A stretch of 51,817 nt of DNA from Flavobacteriales bacterium (GCA_947488235.1 CANLAQ010000015.1:1-51817), one strand, 5' to 3'; shown: positions 18,270-27,746, numbered from the stretch's first letter. The notes: a model not told the origin generated them from the letters alone. Made by a program: numbers and translations.

Positions 18270-19076
18270 TTAAATAGTGATTGCACCAGCGTAGACTTTA
18301 ACTGCAGGACCAGATAATACCACATGTGAAAAAGAAGCGTCTTCCTGCTTATCAAATGAAACCAAAAGCATTCCTCCTTTAACCTGTACTTGAACCGGCT
18401 TATCTATATTATAAAGCTGACTATAAGCCAAAGCACAGGCAGTTGCACCTGTTCCGCAAGAAAGAGTTTCATCTTCAACACCTCTTTCGTATGTAGCTAT
18501 AGAAATCAATGTAGGAGAAAGCACTTTCATTAAATTCACATTGATACCTTGTTCTTTATAAAAATCTGAATATCTAATGTTTTTACCTAAAGTAAGTACA
18601 TTACTTGAAGATAAATCATCTTGGAGGACTACAAAATGAGGAGAACCCGTTTGAAGTGTATATGCTGACGCTAAACCAAATATATCTAATTGATCTTTAG
18701 AAACAGAAAGCATTGGAGCAACCGGAGACATATCAATCGATATAAAATCATCATTAATTTGCGCTTTATGCAATCCATCAATAGCTTGAAAATTAAAATC
18801 AAGTTGACCTGGAAATAATTGAGCAGCAAAATGAACACTACTTCTTGCTCCATTACCACAAAAACTCTTGGTTCCATCTGCATTGGAATAATCCATATAA
18901 AAGTCAAGGCCTTCAGCTTTCGAAATTAAGATACAACCATCTGCTCCAATACCAAATTTACGATCGCATAAATGACTAATTTGAGCGATGGATAAATCAC
19001 TATAGTCACCACTCATATTATCTATTAAGATAAAGTCGTTGCCAGTCGCTTGATATTTTGAAAATGATATGTGCAT
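18270..19076 (-). CDS. dapF: Diaminopimelate epimerase
   Basis: DapF converts LL- to meso-diaminopimelate for lysine and peptidoglycan synthesis, without a cofactor, using two cysteines. Both are present: Cys73 in SFCGNGARS and Cys207 in LSCGTGATACA. The start at 19076 (MHISFSKYQATGNDF) gives 268 residues and the normal family N-terminus. A longer frame opens at 19127, but a perfect -7 box at 19091-19098 would place the transcript start downstream of that codon. The gene is divergent from the HtrA protease gene and is not in an operon with other lysine genes. Confidence 0.95.
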   Translation of the reverse strand: MHISFSKYQATGNDFILIDNMSGDYSDLSIAQISHLCDRKFGIGADGCILISKAEGLDFYMDYSNADGTKSFCGNGARSSVHFAAQLFPGQLDFNFQAIDGLHKAQINDDFISIDMSPVAPMLSVSKDQLDIFGLASAYTLQTGSPHFVVLQDDLSSSNVLTLGKNIRYSDFYKEQGINVNLMKVLSPTLISIATYERGVEDETLSCGTGATACALAYSQLYNIDKPVQVQVKGGMLLVSFDKQEDASFSHVVLSGPAVKVYAGAITI

Positions 19077-19090
19077 AAATAAGTTGAATT

Positions 19091-19098
19091 CAAAAGTA
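19091..19098 (-). promoter_or_regulatory. -7 box upstream of dapF
   Basis: On the minus strand this reads TACTTTTG, a full match to TAnnTTTG, 14 bases before the chosen dapF ATG. It supports the shorter start. No clear -33 element was found. Confidence 0.45.
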
Positions 19099-19198
19099 AT
19101 ACATTTCAAGTTAATTCTGCTTAACAATCTTTAACAGCAAGAGCGTAACAAATACAAAGATCATGTATTAAACTTGTGCTTATTAAAAATTATAAAAA

Positions 19199-20677
19199 AT
19201 GAAATATTTATCGCTTATTAAAATTTTAGGAATTGGATTTTTAGGGGGAAGTATTCCTTTAGCTGCTTTTATAATGTATAATTCTTCCAATACCTTATTA
19301 TCTGATCAAGTAATTGATGGGAACCGCACTACAGGAGCGCAATTTGTAGGATTGACAGCTAATGGTACTGGAAATCTAGATTTCACTTCAGCCTCTGAGA
19401 GCACTATTAATTCAGTGGTCCATGTCACAACAAAAGTGGTACGAACCACCTTTCAAAGAGATCCATTTCAAGAATTTTTTTATGGCCCAGGTGCAGGCGG
19501 AAAAGAATACAAACAATTTGGAGCTAGTGCTGGATCAGGCGTCATTATCTCCTCTGAAGGATACATTGTGACCAATAATCATGTCATTGAAGAAGCAAGT
19601 GAGATTGAAGTCATTTTAAATGACCATTCTAAATACACTGCAAAAATTATTGGATCAGATCCAGCAACCGATATTGCAGTATTAAAGATTGATTCCGATC
19701 AACCTTTTCAAGCCATTCCATTAGGAAATAGTGATCTATTAAAAATAGGAGAATGGGTATTAGCAGTTGGAAATCCTTTTAATTTAACTTCAACAGTAAC
19801 TGCTGGAATTGTATCTGCAAAAGCTAGAAATATCAATCTATTAAGTGATAGAAGCGGAAAAGAAATAGTTCCTATTGAATCCTTTATTCAAACAGACGCT
19901 GCCGTAAACCCTGGAAATAGTGGAGGAGCTTTAGTAAACACCAATGGTGAATTGGTAGGAATCAATACGGCTATTGCATCACAAACCGGAAGCTATAGTG
20001 GCTATTCATTCGCTATACCTGTGAACTTAGTTCAAAAAGTAATGCGCGACCTTATCGATTATGGAATTGTACAGCGCGGATACTTAGGAGTACAGATTTC
20101 AGATATCAACCAAGAAATTAAAGTAAGCAATGCACTGCCCAATTTAAAGGGAGTCTTTTTAGCAAAAGTCATCGAAAATGGAAGTGCTGATAAAGCAGGT
20201 CTTAAAGAAGGAGATGTAATTTTAAAAATTGGAAATAAAGAAGTGAATTCCTCTGCTGAACTTCAAGAAGAAATTGGAAAACGCCGTCCGGGAGATAAAG
20301 TAATGCTGACTGTGCGAAAAAAAGATGGGTCGGAAGAGACAAAAGAACTTGTTCTAAGAAATAAGGAAGGAGAAACTAACCTTTTAACTAAAGAAGAAAT
20401 TTCCAAGAACTTTGCATTGGGAGCAACTTTTATAGAACTCACTGATAAAGAAAAAAAAGCTTTGAATATTTCCTATGGCGTAAAAATAAAGACATTACAA
20501 CCCGGAAAATTAAAATCCATCGGTCTTGTGGAAGGCACCATCATTACAAAAATTAATAATGATCCTGTTGAAAACATTTCAGAATTGACAAGTAAACTGA
20601 ATGGTGTCAATAGAGGAGTTCTTTTGGAAGTGATGTCTGAAAGCGGGATTAAAGAATATAAAGGCCTTGGATTGTAA
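19199..20677 (+). CDS. HtrA/Deg family periplasmic serine protease
   Basis: A 492-residue envelope protease for misfolded proteins. An N-terminal signal or anchor segment (residues ~5-27) is followed by a trypsin-like domain. The catalytic triad is His128 in NNHVIEEA, Asp158 in TDIAVLKID and Ser241 in NPGNSGGALV. A first PDZ domain (GYLGVQISD...GSADKAGLKEGDVIL) and a second, more diverged PDZ-like domain at the C-terminus (LQPGKLKSIGLVEGTIITKI) complete the DegP/DegQ layout. It is divergent from dapF, with a 7-of-8 match to the -7 box (TAAACTTG, 19169-19176). DegP and DegQ cannot be told apart from sequence alone. Confidence 0.94.
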   Translation: MKYLSLIKILGIGFLGGSIPLAAFIMYNSSNTLLSDQVIDGNRTTGAQFVGLTANGTGNLDFTSASESTINSVVHVTTKVVRTTFQRDPFQEFFYGPGAGGKEYKQFGASAGSGVIISSEGYIVTNNHVIEEASEIEVILNDHSKYTAKIIGSDPATDIAVLKIDSDQPFQAIPLGNSDLLKIGEWVLAVGNPFNLTSTVTAGIVSAKARNINLLSDRSGKEIVPIESFIQTDAAVNPGNSGGALVNTNGELVGINTAIASQTGSYSGYSFAIPVNLVQKVMRDLIDYGIVQRGYLGVQISDINQEIKVSNALPNLKGVFLAKVIENGSADKAGLKEGDVILKIGNKEVNSSAELQEEIGKRRPGDKVMLTVRKKDGSEETKELVLRNKEGETNLLTKEEISKNFALGATFIELTDKEKKALNISYGVKIKTLQPGKLKSIGLVEGTIITKINNDPVENISELTSKLNGVNRGVLLEVMSESGIKEYKGLGL

Positions 20678-20819
20678 GAAGTTGATAAGTCATTTAAATG
20701 GTTGAAAAATTGTTGAAAAACTTCTTTTTATAAATTTTTCAAATCGTTTTTTTTGGCGTTACTTTGCCTTCAGATCGTCAGATCAAATAGTATTAATTTC
20801 TAAAGATGTTCTTAAGTCA

Positions 20820-21686
20820 ATGAGACAATTAAAAATAACCAAATCAATTACCAATCGCGAAAGTCAATCTTTAGATAAATATCTACAAGACATTGGTAGA
20901 GAAGAATTAATAACAGCAGAGCAAGAAGTTGAATTAGCTCGTAAAATTAGAGCTGGAGACCAAAAAGCATTAGAGAAATTAACAAGAGCAAATTTAAGAT
21001 TCGTTGTGTCAGTAGCGAAGCAATATCAGAACCAAGGTCTTACCCTACCCGATTTAATTAATGAAGGAAATTTAGGTTTAATTAAAGCAGCTCAGAAATT
21101 TGATGAGACGCGTGGATTTAAATTCATTTCTTATGCAGTTTGGTGGATTCGTCAATCTATTTTGCAGGCATTAGCTGAACAAGCAAGAATTGTAAGACTT
21201 CCATTGAATCAAGTTGGATCATTAAACAAAATCAACAAAGCATTTTCTCGCTTAGAGCAAGAATTCGAGAGACCGCCTTCAGCAGAAGAATTAGCAGAAG
21301 CGCTTGAAGTTCCAGAAGACAAGATCAAAGAAAGTTTGAATGTTTCAGGACGACATGTATCTATGGATGCTCCTCTATCAACCAATGAAGATGGCGGAAC
21401 ATTAATGGATGTTATGGCTAATGCTGATGCCCCAAAAACGGATCATGTATTAATGGCAGAATCTTTACAAAAAGAAATCGAGCGTTCATTGAGTACCTTG
21501 ACAGATAAAGAAAGAGAGATCATTCGTTTATTCTTTGGAATTGGAATGAATCATGGACTTACACTAGAAGAAATCGGAGCGAAATTTAATTTAACACGCG
21601 AGCGCGTTCGTCAAATTAAGGAAAAGGCGATTCGTCGACTCCGTCATACCTCTCGAAACAAATTATTAAAATCTTATTTAGGTTAA
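20820..21686 (+). CDS. rpoD: Primary sigma factor (RpoD/SigA)
   Basis: The main sigma-70 factor, 288 residues, in the short form usual in Bacteroidota, lacking region 1.1. Region 1.2 is [23 protein letters not shown]. Region 2 contains [29 protein letters not shown] and [13 protein letters not shown]. Region 3 follows, then region 4 with [25 protein letters not shown]. The long 142-base gap upstream is AT-rich, with no convincing pair of promoter boxes. The gene ends in a strong terminator at 21691-21728. It presumably reads the TAnnTTTG boxes noted elsewhere in this window. Confidence 0.96.
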   Translation: MRQLKITKSITNRESQSLDKYLQDIGREELITAEQEVELARKIRAGDQKALEKLTRANLRFVVSVAKQYQNQGLTLPDLINEGNLGLIKAAQKFDETRGFKFISYAVWWIRQSILQALAEQARIVRLPLNQVGSLNKINKAFSRLEQEFERPPSAEELAEALEVPEDKIKESLNVSGRHVSMDAPLSTNEDGGTLMDVMANADAPKTDHVLMAESLQKEIERSLSTLTDKEREIIRLFFGIGMNHGLTLEEIGAKFNLTRERVRQIKEKAIRRLRHTSRNKLLKSYLG

Positions 21687-21690
21687 TCCT

Positions 21691-21728
21691 AAAAAAAAGG
21701 CTGCCGACGAAAGACGGTAGCCTTTTTT
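21691..21728 (+). terminator. Rho-independent terminator of rpoD
   Basis: Stem GGCTGCCG / CGGTAGCC (21699-21706 and 21715-21722, one G-T pair) with an eight-base loop, an A-run before it and six T residues after it. It begins within 15 bases of the rpoD stop codon. Confidence 0.9.
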
Positions 21729-21767
21729 GCTTTATACAATTCCAAATCAATCAACAACAAATCAACA

Positions 21768-23219
21768 ATGAAATTAGAAGTAAATTACGAACAAGAGCTC
21801 AATAGACATATTGAACAAGAAAGAGCAGCGGTAAAATTGCAAAGTAAAGTAGGAGAACTTTTATATGAAAAAGGAATCGAACTTGTAATTTTCAGACATC
21901 ATCTCATTGATGTAACGATATCTGAAATACTTAACATGCATGATTACGCTGGGAAGGTTGTTAACAAACCCATCGATATTTTTACAACAACCGCTATAGC
22001 AAGTGTTATCCTTGAGGGAGATTTTGCACCTGCAAAAATAGATATAGGAAAGTTAGCCAGTGAATGGTTGACTGAAGAGAGTGCTTTCGATTCGAAAGAG
22101 GCATTTATTAAAGATAAACTTTCAAGCTTTAAAAATTCAGCAGACAATACTATGCAGCCAAGAGATGTGATTCTCTATGGTTTTGGACGCATTGGGCGAC
22201 TTGCAGCAAGAGAATTGATTCGTCAAGCAGGAAAAGGTCAACAATTAAGATTACGCGCAATTGTCACCCGAGGAGCAACAGATGCAGATATTATAAAGCG
22301 TGCTTCTTTACTCAGAAATGATTCCGTGCACGGAGCATTTAAAGGTACCGTAATGGAAGATCTAGAATCGAAATCTTTGATTATTAATGGCCAGATAGTT
22401 AGAATGATTGATGCTAAAAATCCAGAAGATATTGATTATACAGCTTATGGAATTACGAATGCATTGGTAATAGACAATACTGGAGTCTACACCAATCGCG
22501 AAGCATTGTCTAGACATTTAAAAGCTAAAGGAGTTTCAAAAGTTCTTTTAACTGCACCAGGTAAAGAAGTGCCGAATATCGTCTTTGGAATTAATCAAGG
22601 AACTTTAGATTTAGAAAATGAAACCATTTTTTCTGCAGCATCTTGTACCACCAATGCTATTTCACCGATCTTGAAAGTTGTCAATGATACTTTTGGAGTT
22701 GTTCGGGGGCACATCGAAACGGTTCATGCTTATACCAATGATCAAAATCTTTTGGACAATATGCATAAGAAAGAAAGAAGAGGTCGTGCTGCAGCTGTAA
22801 ATATGGTTATTACCTCTACCGGTGCCGGAAATGCCGTTACCAAAGTTATTCCTGATTTATTGGATAAATTAACAGCAAACGCGGTAAGGGTACCAACACC
22901 CAATGGATCTTTAGCGATATTGAGTTTAGAGTTAAACAAAGAAACAACAGTGGAACATATGAATTCGGTGATTAAAAATGCGGCTTTGAATGGCGATTTA
23001 GTCAATCAAATATTTTACTCTTTCGATCCAGAATTGGTTTCTTCGGATATCATAGGTAATACTTGCTGCTCTGTTTATGATAGCAATGCTACCATCGTTT
23101 CTAAAAATGGGAAAAACATAGTTCTTTATACTTGGTATGATAATGAGTTTGGTTATACGAAACAAGTGATTCGTTTAGCGAAATACATATCAAAAGTGAG
23201 ACGGGCTATTTATTATTGA
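21768..23219 (+). CDS. gap: Glyceraldehyde-3-phosphate dehydrogenase, long form
   Basis: A GAPDH of 483 residues, about 140 longer than classical enzymes. The added part is an N-terminal ~125-residue helical domain of unknown role (VNYEQELNRHIEQERAAVKLQ). The catalytic core then begins at ILYGFGRIGRLAARELIR, the NAD-binding Rossmann motif. The nucleophile is Cys293 in SAASCTTNAISP. HAYTNDQNLLDN, NMVITSTGAGNAVTKV and WYDNEFGYTKQVIRL are intact. This long form is common in Bacteroidota. It may be a second, NADP-dependent or gluconeogenic paralogue; the sequence alone does not decide that. The stop codon is inside a 30-base perfect palindrome. Confidence 0.92.
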   Translation: MKLEVNYEQELNRHIEQERAAVKLQSKVGELLYEKGIELVIFRHHLIDVTISEILNMHDYAGKVVNKPIDIFTTTAIASVILEGDFAPAKIDIGKLASEWLTEESAFDSKEAFIKDKLSSFKNSADNTMQPRDVILYGFGRIGRLAARELIRQAGKGQQLRLRAIVTRGATDADIIKRASLLRNDSVHGAFKGTVMEDLESKSLIINGQIVRMIDAKNPEDIDYTAYGITNALVIDNTGVYTNREALSRHLKAKGVSKVLLTAPGKEVPNIVFGINQGTLDLENETIFSAASCTTNAISPILKVVNDTFGVVRGHIETVHAYTNDQNLLDNMHKKERRGRAAAVNMVITSTGAGNAVTKVIPDLLDKLTANAVRVPTPNGSLAILSLELNKETTVEHMNSVIKNAALNGDLVNQIFYSFDPELVSSDIIGNTCCSVYDSNATIVSKNGKNIVLYTWYDNEFGYTKQVIRLAKYISKVRRAIYY

Positions 23220-23239
23220 TTTCTAGAAATCAATAATAA
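23210..23239 (+). terminator. 30-base perfect palindrome over the GAPDH stop codon
   Basis: The sequence is self-complementary about position 23224/23225, with centre TTCTAGAA, and contains the TGA stop (23217-23219). It can form a hairpin of about 13 bp. No U-tract follows, so it may be an RNA-end-stabilising hairpin, a weak bidirectional terminator or a protein-binding palindrome. Confidence 0.5.
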
Positions 23240-23503
23240 TCTTCTAGCATAGTGCAAGTTGTTTCTGCTTTTTTCCGCGCATCTCGACTTACTTCGGCCC
23301 TTCGACAGGCTCAGGGGAGTCCAAGCTCAGCACAAGCTCCTCAATGTGCTTAATAAGTGGATTGAGCGTAGTCGAAATCTATGTTGCCCGACTTTCAATG
23401 CGCTTTTCTTGATTAAAAAAAATGTACCAACTAAAAAGCCCTCCCCCTTCATCCCCCTCCAAAGGGGGAAATTATATTTTTTGTAAATAATAACATTCTA
23501 TTT
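23240..23503. repeat. Dispersed palindromic debris between GAPDH and the 213-bp repeat
   Basis: This holds non-coding repeat fragments. The segment at ~23279-23378 is related to the inverted repeat at 315-360, sharing GTGGATTGAGCG and GTCGAAA. A CCCCC/GGGGG hairpin (23453-23457 and 23464-23468, six-base loop) follows. A 75-codon open frame crosses the stretch, but its translation is only the read-out of these repeats and has no start context or composition like a gene. Confidence 0.6.
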
Positions 23504-23716
23504 TAGACCTTGCAACAGCAGGTTTATGAAACCCATTGAATTTGGTATATGCTAAAGCTAGCTGAAAGCTCAGTTGCCAGCATCCAAATTTGGTGGGGAT
23601 TAGAAATACTTCGAATCTACTCAGAGTTGAGAAGAATATAGGTGCGTCGAAGTAAAGCGCATTGCTCAGTCAGCTCCTTTTTTTGTTACTTTTTTTTGAG
23701 CTAAAAAAAAGTAAAG
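23504..23716. repeat. 213-bp dispersed repeat, copy B
   Basis: Same orientation and same 213-base length as 1-213, with substitutions concentrated in the first 80 bases and around 23630. It includes the same AT hairpin. The remaining 160 bases up to the next gene are AT-rich leader DNA. Confidence 0.85.
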
Positions 23717-23838
23717 AACTTTATCGTACTGTCATCCTTCTCCTGAATGAGAAATAAAATTATTATAAAAAATAACATTTGTTTATTACCCTGTTCATAA
23801 ATCTAGAATGATTCATTCTACAACTCATATTATTCTAT

Positions 23839-23846
23839 TAATTTTG
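23839..23846 (+). promoter_or_regulatory. -7 box upstream of the alpha-oxoamine synthase gene
   Basis: TAATTTTG is a full match to TAnnTTTG, 31 bases before the ATG. The -33 position is AT-rich without a TTTG. Confidence 0.45.
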
Positions 23847-23877
23847 TAAAAAAATTACACGAATTAAAATCTCATTT

Positions 23878-25125
23878 ATGTCAGCAGATATTTTTGCAAA
23901 AATTCAAGCAAACCGAGGTCCTCTTGGACAGCATGCTAAAGCTTCTCATGGTTATTTCACTTTTCCAAAGTTAGAGGGTGATATCGGACCTCACATGGTT
24001 TTTCGAGGTAAAGAAAAATTAAACTGGTCTTTAAATAACTATTTAGGACTTGCTAACCATCCAGAGGTGCGTGAAGCAGATGCTGCAGCAGCGGCGGATT
24101 TTGGTTTTGCCATGCCAATGGGCGCAAGAATGATGAGTGGTAATAGCAATTACCATGAGCAATTAGAAAATGAACTTTCTGCATTTGTAAAAAAAGAAGA
24201 TACCATCCTATGTAATTTTGGATACCAAGCTATTTTGTCTTCCATTGACTGCTTGGTTGATCGTCATGATGTTATTGTTTATGATTCTGAATCTCATGCT
24301 TGTATCTTAGATGGCGTTCGTTTGCATATGGGAAAAAGATATGTATTCAAACACAATGATATTGAAGATTGTGAAAAACAATTACACAGAGCAACAAAAT
24401 TAGCCAATGAAACTGGAGGAGCAATTCTTGTGATAACAGAAGGAGTTTTTGGAATGCGCGGTGATCAAGGAAAAATCAAAGAAATTGTTGACTTAAAAAA
24501 GAAATTCAATTTCAGATTATTAGTTGATGATGCTCATGGAATTGGAACACTAGGCGCTACAGGCGGCGGAACAGGACAAGAACAAGGTTGTCAAGATGGA
24601 ATCGATATTTATTTCGGGACCTTCGCTAAATCTTTTGCCTTAATTGGAGGGTTTATTTCAAGTGATGCTCAAGTCGTAGAATATTTACGCTACAATATGC
24701 GTTCACAGATTTTCGCTAAAGCTTTACCTCTTCCTCTAGTAGTTGGTGCATTAAAGAGATTAGAGTTAATGAGAAATCAACCAGAATTAAAAAATAAATT
24801 GTGGGAAATTACCAATGCACTACAATCAGGATTGAAAAAAGCCGGATTTGAAATTGGCCCAACCAATTCATGTGTTACCCCAGTATACCTGAACGGTTCG
24901 ATTCCTGAATCTACCAATTTAATTTATGACTTAAGAGAGAATTACAATATTTTCTGTTCCATGGTTGTTTATCCAGTAGTGCCAAAAGGAATGATTATTC
25001 TTCGCTTAATTCCAACGGCAGTTCATACACTAGAGGATGTTAACTATACGATCGAATCTTTCTCAAAAATCATTGGTAAATTAAATGCTGGTGGATATGT
25101 TTCAGATGAAATAGCAGTAGTTTAA
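23878..25125 (+). CDS. PLP-dependent alpha-oxoamine synthase (serine palmitoyltransferase / cysteate acyltransferase type)
   Basis: A 415-residue fold-type I PLP enzyme that condenses an acyl-CoA with an amino acid and releases CO2. Family marks are LNNYLGLANHPEV, MPMGARMMSGNSNYHEQLE, the cofactor-binding Asp-His in LLVDDAHGIGTLG, and FGTFAKSFALIGGF, whose Lys should hold PLP. In Bacteroidota such enzymes start sphingolipid synthesis (serine substrate) or sulfonolipid/capnine synthesis (cysteate substrate). Glycine C-acetyltransferase is another relative. The gene stands alone, with its own -7 box and terminator, so neighbours do not settle the substrate. Confidence 0.85.
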   Translation: MSADIFAKIQANRGPLGQHAKASHGYFTFPKLEGDIGPHMVFRGKEKLNWSLNNYLGLANHPEVREADAAAAADFGFAMPMGARMMSGNSNYHEQLENELSAFVKKEDTILCNFGYQAILSSIDCLVDRHDVIVYDSESHACILDGVRLHMGKRYVFKHNDIEDCEKQLHRATKLANETGGAILVITEGVFGMRGDQGKIKEIVDLKKKFNFRLLVDDAHGIGTLGATGGGTGQEQGCQDGIDIYFGTFAKSFALIGGFISSDAQVVEYLRYNMRSQIFAKALPLPLVVGALKRLELMRNQPELKNKLWEITNALQSGLKKAGFEIGPTNSCVTPVYLNGSIPESTNLIYDLRENYNIFCSMVVYPVVPKGMIILRLIPTAVHTLEDVNYTIESFSKIIGKLNAGGYVSDEIAVV

Positions 25126-25140
25126 TAATTTTAAACATAA

Positions 25141-25172
25141 AAAAAAAGAGGACTTTCGTCCTCTTTTTTTTT
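25141..25172. terminator. Bidirectional terminator
   Basis: Stem GAGGAC / GTCCTC (25148-25153 and 25158-25163) with loop TTTC, an A-run on the left and a T-run on the right. It lies between two convergent genes and can serve both. Confidence 0.92.
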
Positions 25173-25200
25173 GCTTATTATTTTTAAATCTAGATTAGAT

Positions 25201-27723
25201 TTATTTTGTCTTTTTACTTGGTTTAGATTTTTTGATTTTTAAGCTCAATTCATCCTTGCCTTCTTCAAGATCTAATAAAATAGTGTCCCCTGAAAGCAAA
25301 TGCGTATTGATGATTTCTTCAGCAACTGGATCTTCAATATATTTTTGAATCGCTCTTTTTAGAGGTCTAGCCCCAAATTTCTCATCATAACCTTTATCGA
25401 CAATAAAATCTTTTGCTTTTTCAGTTAATTCTATCTTGTAACCTAAATCCTTGATTCTATCAAACAATTTATCCAATTCAAGATCAATTATTTTGTGTAT
25501 CTCCGGACGACCAAGAGACTTGAACATGATCATATCATCAACACGATTCAAAAATTCAGGAGAAAATGCTTTTCTTAATGCATTTTGAATAACCAATTTA
25601 GAATTATCATCCTTTGAATCCAATTGTGATCTTGTTCCAAATCCAACACCTGTTCCAAAATCTTGCAATTGACGCGCACCGATATTTGAAGTCATGATTA
25701 AAATAGTATTCTTAAAATCAATTTTTCTTCCTAATCCATCCGTCATGTGTCCATCATCAAGAACTTGCAGCAATAGATTAAATACATCAGGATGCGCTTT
25801 TTCAATCTCATCTAATAAAATAATAGAATAAGGCTTACGACGCACTTTTTCAGTTAATTGTCCACCTTCTTCATAACCCACATATCCTGGAGGCGCTCCC
25901 ACTAAACGAGAGATAGAAAACTTCTCCATGTACTCAGACATATCTATGCGAACAAGAGCATCTTCAGTATCAAATATATATTTAGCCAATACTTTCGCTA
26001 ATTGAGTTTTTCCAACACCCGTTGGACCGAGGAAAAAGAAAGAACCAATAGGTTTGTTCGGATCTTTTAATCCTGCTCTATTGCGCTGAATAGCCTTAAC
26101 GACTTTTTCTACTGCTTCGTCTTGACCAATAACTTTACCACGAATAGCAGCGCCCATATTGACTAACTTACCCGTTTCTGTTTGAGAAACCTTGGTCACT
26201 GGAATGCCGCACATCATCGAAACAACCTCAGCAACATTTTCTTCTGTAACTACAATCTTATTATTTTTAGATTCTTCTTCCCACTGCACTTTTGCAGTAT
26301 CTAGTTCCTCTTGTAATTTTCGAATGGTATCTCTTTTTTCAGCTGCTATTTCGTATTGCTGCTTACGAATCGCTTCATTTTTAGCATCATTTAAGCTTTC
26401 CATTGATGCTTCTATGTCAAGAATCTCTTGCGGAACATTAATATTCGTAATGTGAACCCTGGAGCCTACCTCATCTAAGGCATCAATTGCTTTATCCGGC
26501 AAATGTCTGTCAGTGATATATCTTTCCGTTAATTTAACACAAGCAATAATTGCTTCAGGAGTATATTGAACGGAGTGATGGTCTTCATATCTTTCTTTAA
26601 TATTCTGAAGAATCTGAATGGTTTCATCAATAGAAGTGGGTTCAATAATTACTTTTTGAAATCTACGCTCTAATGCGCCATCTTTCTCAATGTATTGTCT
26701 GTATTCATCTAAAGTAGTTGCACCAATTGCTTGCAGTTCACCCCTTGCTAAAGCAGGTTTAAACATGTTAGAAGCATCCAATGAACCACTTGCGCCGCCC
26801 GCACCAATAATGGTGTGGATTTCATCTATAAATAAAATAATATCAGGGTTTTTTTCTAATTCCTGCATTACCGCTTTCATGCGCTCTTCGAATTGACCAC
26901 GGTATTTGGTACCGGCCACTAAAGAAGCTAAATCAAGGGAAACAATGCGCTTATTAAATAAAATACGAGAAACTTTTCTCTGAACAATGCGCAAAGCCAA
27001 TCCTTCAGCGATAGCAGATTTTCCCACCCCAGGTTCTCCAATAAGTATTGGATTGTTCTTTTTTCTTCTAGATAAAATCTGACTAACCCTTTCAATTTCT
27101 TTTTCACGACCAACAATTGGATCTAATTTCCCGGATTCAGCCATTTTAGTTAAATCTCTTCCGAAATTATCCAAAACTGGAGTTTTAGATTTAGGATCAG
27201 CCGGCTTGCGAGAGGCGGACGCTCCCGCTAAATTTTCTTCTTCATCATTACCACCTGGGAATTCTGCTTTTGGTGTTCTTTGTTCCTCCATCATAGCTTC
27301 ATATTCATCTTTAGCATTATCATAAATTACGCCGTACTTATTTAGCACCTTACATGCAGCGCTGTCCTCATGTCTTAATATGGTAAGAAGCAAATGTTCT
27401 GTTCCAATGACAGCAGATTTAAACTGTTTAGATTCTAAATACGATTGTTTGATTATATTTTCCGTTTGCTTCAATAAAGGCAAACTGGTTAATTGAACTG
27501 CATTGGGTTGAGCGGATTTTACCAAGACTTTCTCCAATTCTTTTTTTAGTACTGAAAAATCTAAATTAAATTCTTGCAATAATTGAAATCCTTTCCCTTC
27601 ATTCAATTTAATTAATCCAAGCAATAAGTGCTCAGGACTAACAAAATCGTTGTTTAAATTTAAGGCCTCTTCTCTACTAATGCGTATCAAATCCTTTACT
27701 CGTGGTGAAAATTTTGCTTCCAT
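25201..27723 (-). CDS. clpC: ATP-dependent Clp protease ATPase ClpC
   Basis: A hexameric AAA+ unfoldase of 840 residues that feeds substrates to ClpP. The two N-terminal Clp_N repeats (residues ~1-140, FSPRVKDLIRISREEAL) are followed by NBD1 with Walker A GEPGVGKSA near residue 227 and Walker B ILFIDEIHTI. A middle domain with a UVR-like segment (ASMESLNDAKNEAIRKQQYEIAAEKRD, shown here only as landmarks at ~420-450) marks it as ClpC rather than ClpA. NBD2 has GPTGVGKTQ near residue 565. The C-terminus is Lys-rich. It is preceded by a -7 box. The adaptor clpS lies elsewhere in the window. Confidence 0.95.
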   Translation of the reverse strand: MEAKFSPRVKDLIRISREEALNLNNDFVSPEHLLLGLIKLNEGKGFQLLQEFNLDFSVLKKELEKVLVKSAQPNAVQLTSLPLLKQTENIIKQSYLESKQFKSAVIGTEHLLLTILRHEDSAACKVLNKYGVIYDNAKDEYEAMMEEQRTPKAEFPGGNDEEENLAGASASRKPADPKSKTPVLDNFGRDLTKMAESGKLDPIVGREKEIERVSQILSRRKKNNPILIGEPGVGKSAIAEGLALRIVQRKVSRILFNKRIVSLDLASLVAGTKYRGQFEERMKAVMQELEKNPDIILFIDEIHTIIGAGGASGSLDASNMFKPALARGELQAIGATTLDEYRQYIEKDGALERRFQKVIIEPTSIDETIQILQNIKERYEDHHSVQYTPEAIIACVKLTERYITDRHLPDKAIDALDEVGSRVHITNINVPQEILDIEASMESLNDAKNEAIRKQQYEIAAEKRDTIRKLQEELDTAKVQWEEESKNNKIVVTEENVAEVVSMMCGIPVTKVSQTETGKLVNMGAAIRGKVIGQDEAVEKVVKAIQRNRAGLKDPNKPIGSFFFLGPTGVGKTQLAKVLAKYIFDTEDALVRIDMSEYMEKFSISRLVGAPPGYVGYEEGGQLTEKVRRKPYSIILLDEIEKAHPDVFNLLLQVLDDGHMTDGLGRKIDFKNTILIMTSNIGARQLQDFGTGVGFGTRSQLDSKDDNSKLVIQNALRKAFSPEFLNRVDDMIMFKSLGRPEIHKIIDLELDKLFDRIKDLGYKIELTEKAKDFIVDKGYDEKFGARPLKRAIQKYIEDPVAEEIINTHLLSGDTILLDLEEGKDELSLKIKKSKPSKKTK

Positions 27724-27746
27724 TCCTTAAAATATCTTGTACTTGA

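Noticed and set aside
20678..20819. A promoter for rpoD using TTTG at 20752 and TTACTTTG at 20759
   Set aside because: The two elements are only three bases apart, far from the ~19-base spacing, and the -7 match has an error at its second base.
23259..23486. A 75-codon open frame between GAPDH and the alpha-oxoamine synthase gene
   Set aside because: It reads through dispersed repeat debris and a CCCCC/GGGGG hairpin; it has no start context, family resemblance or conserved composition.
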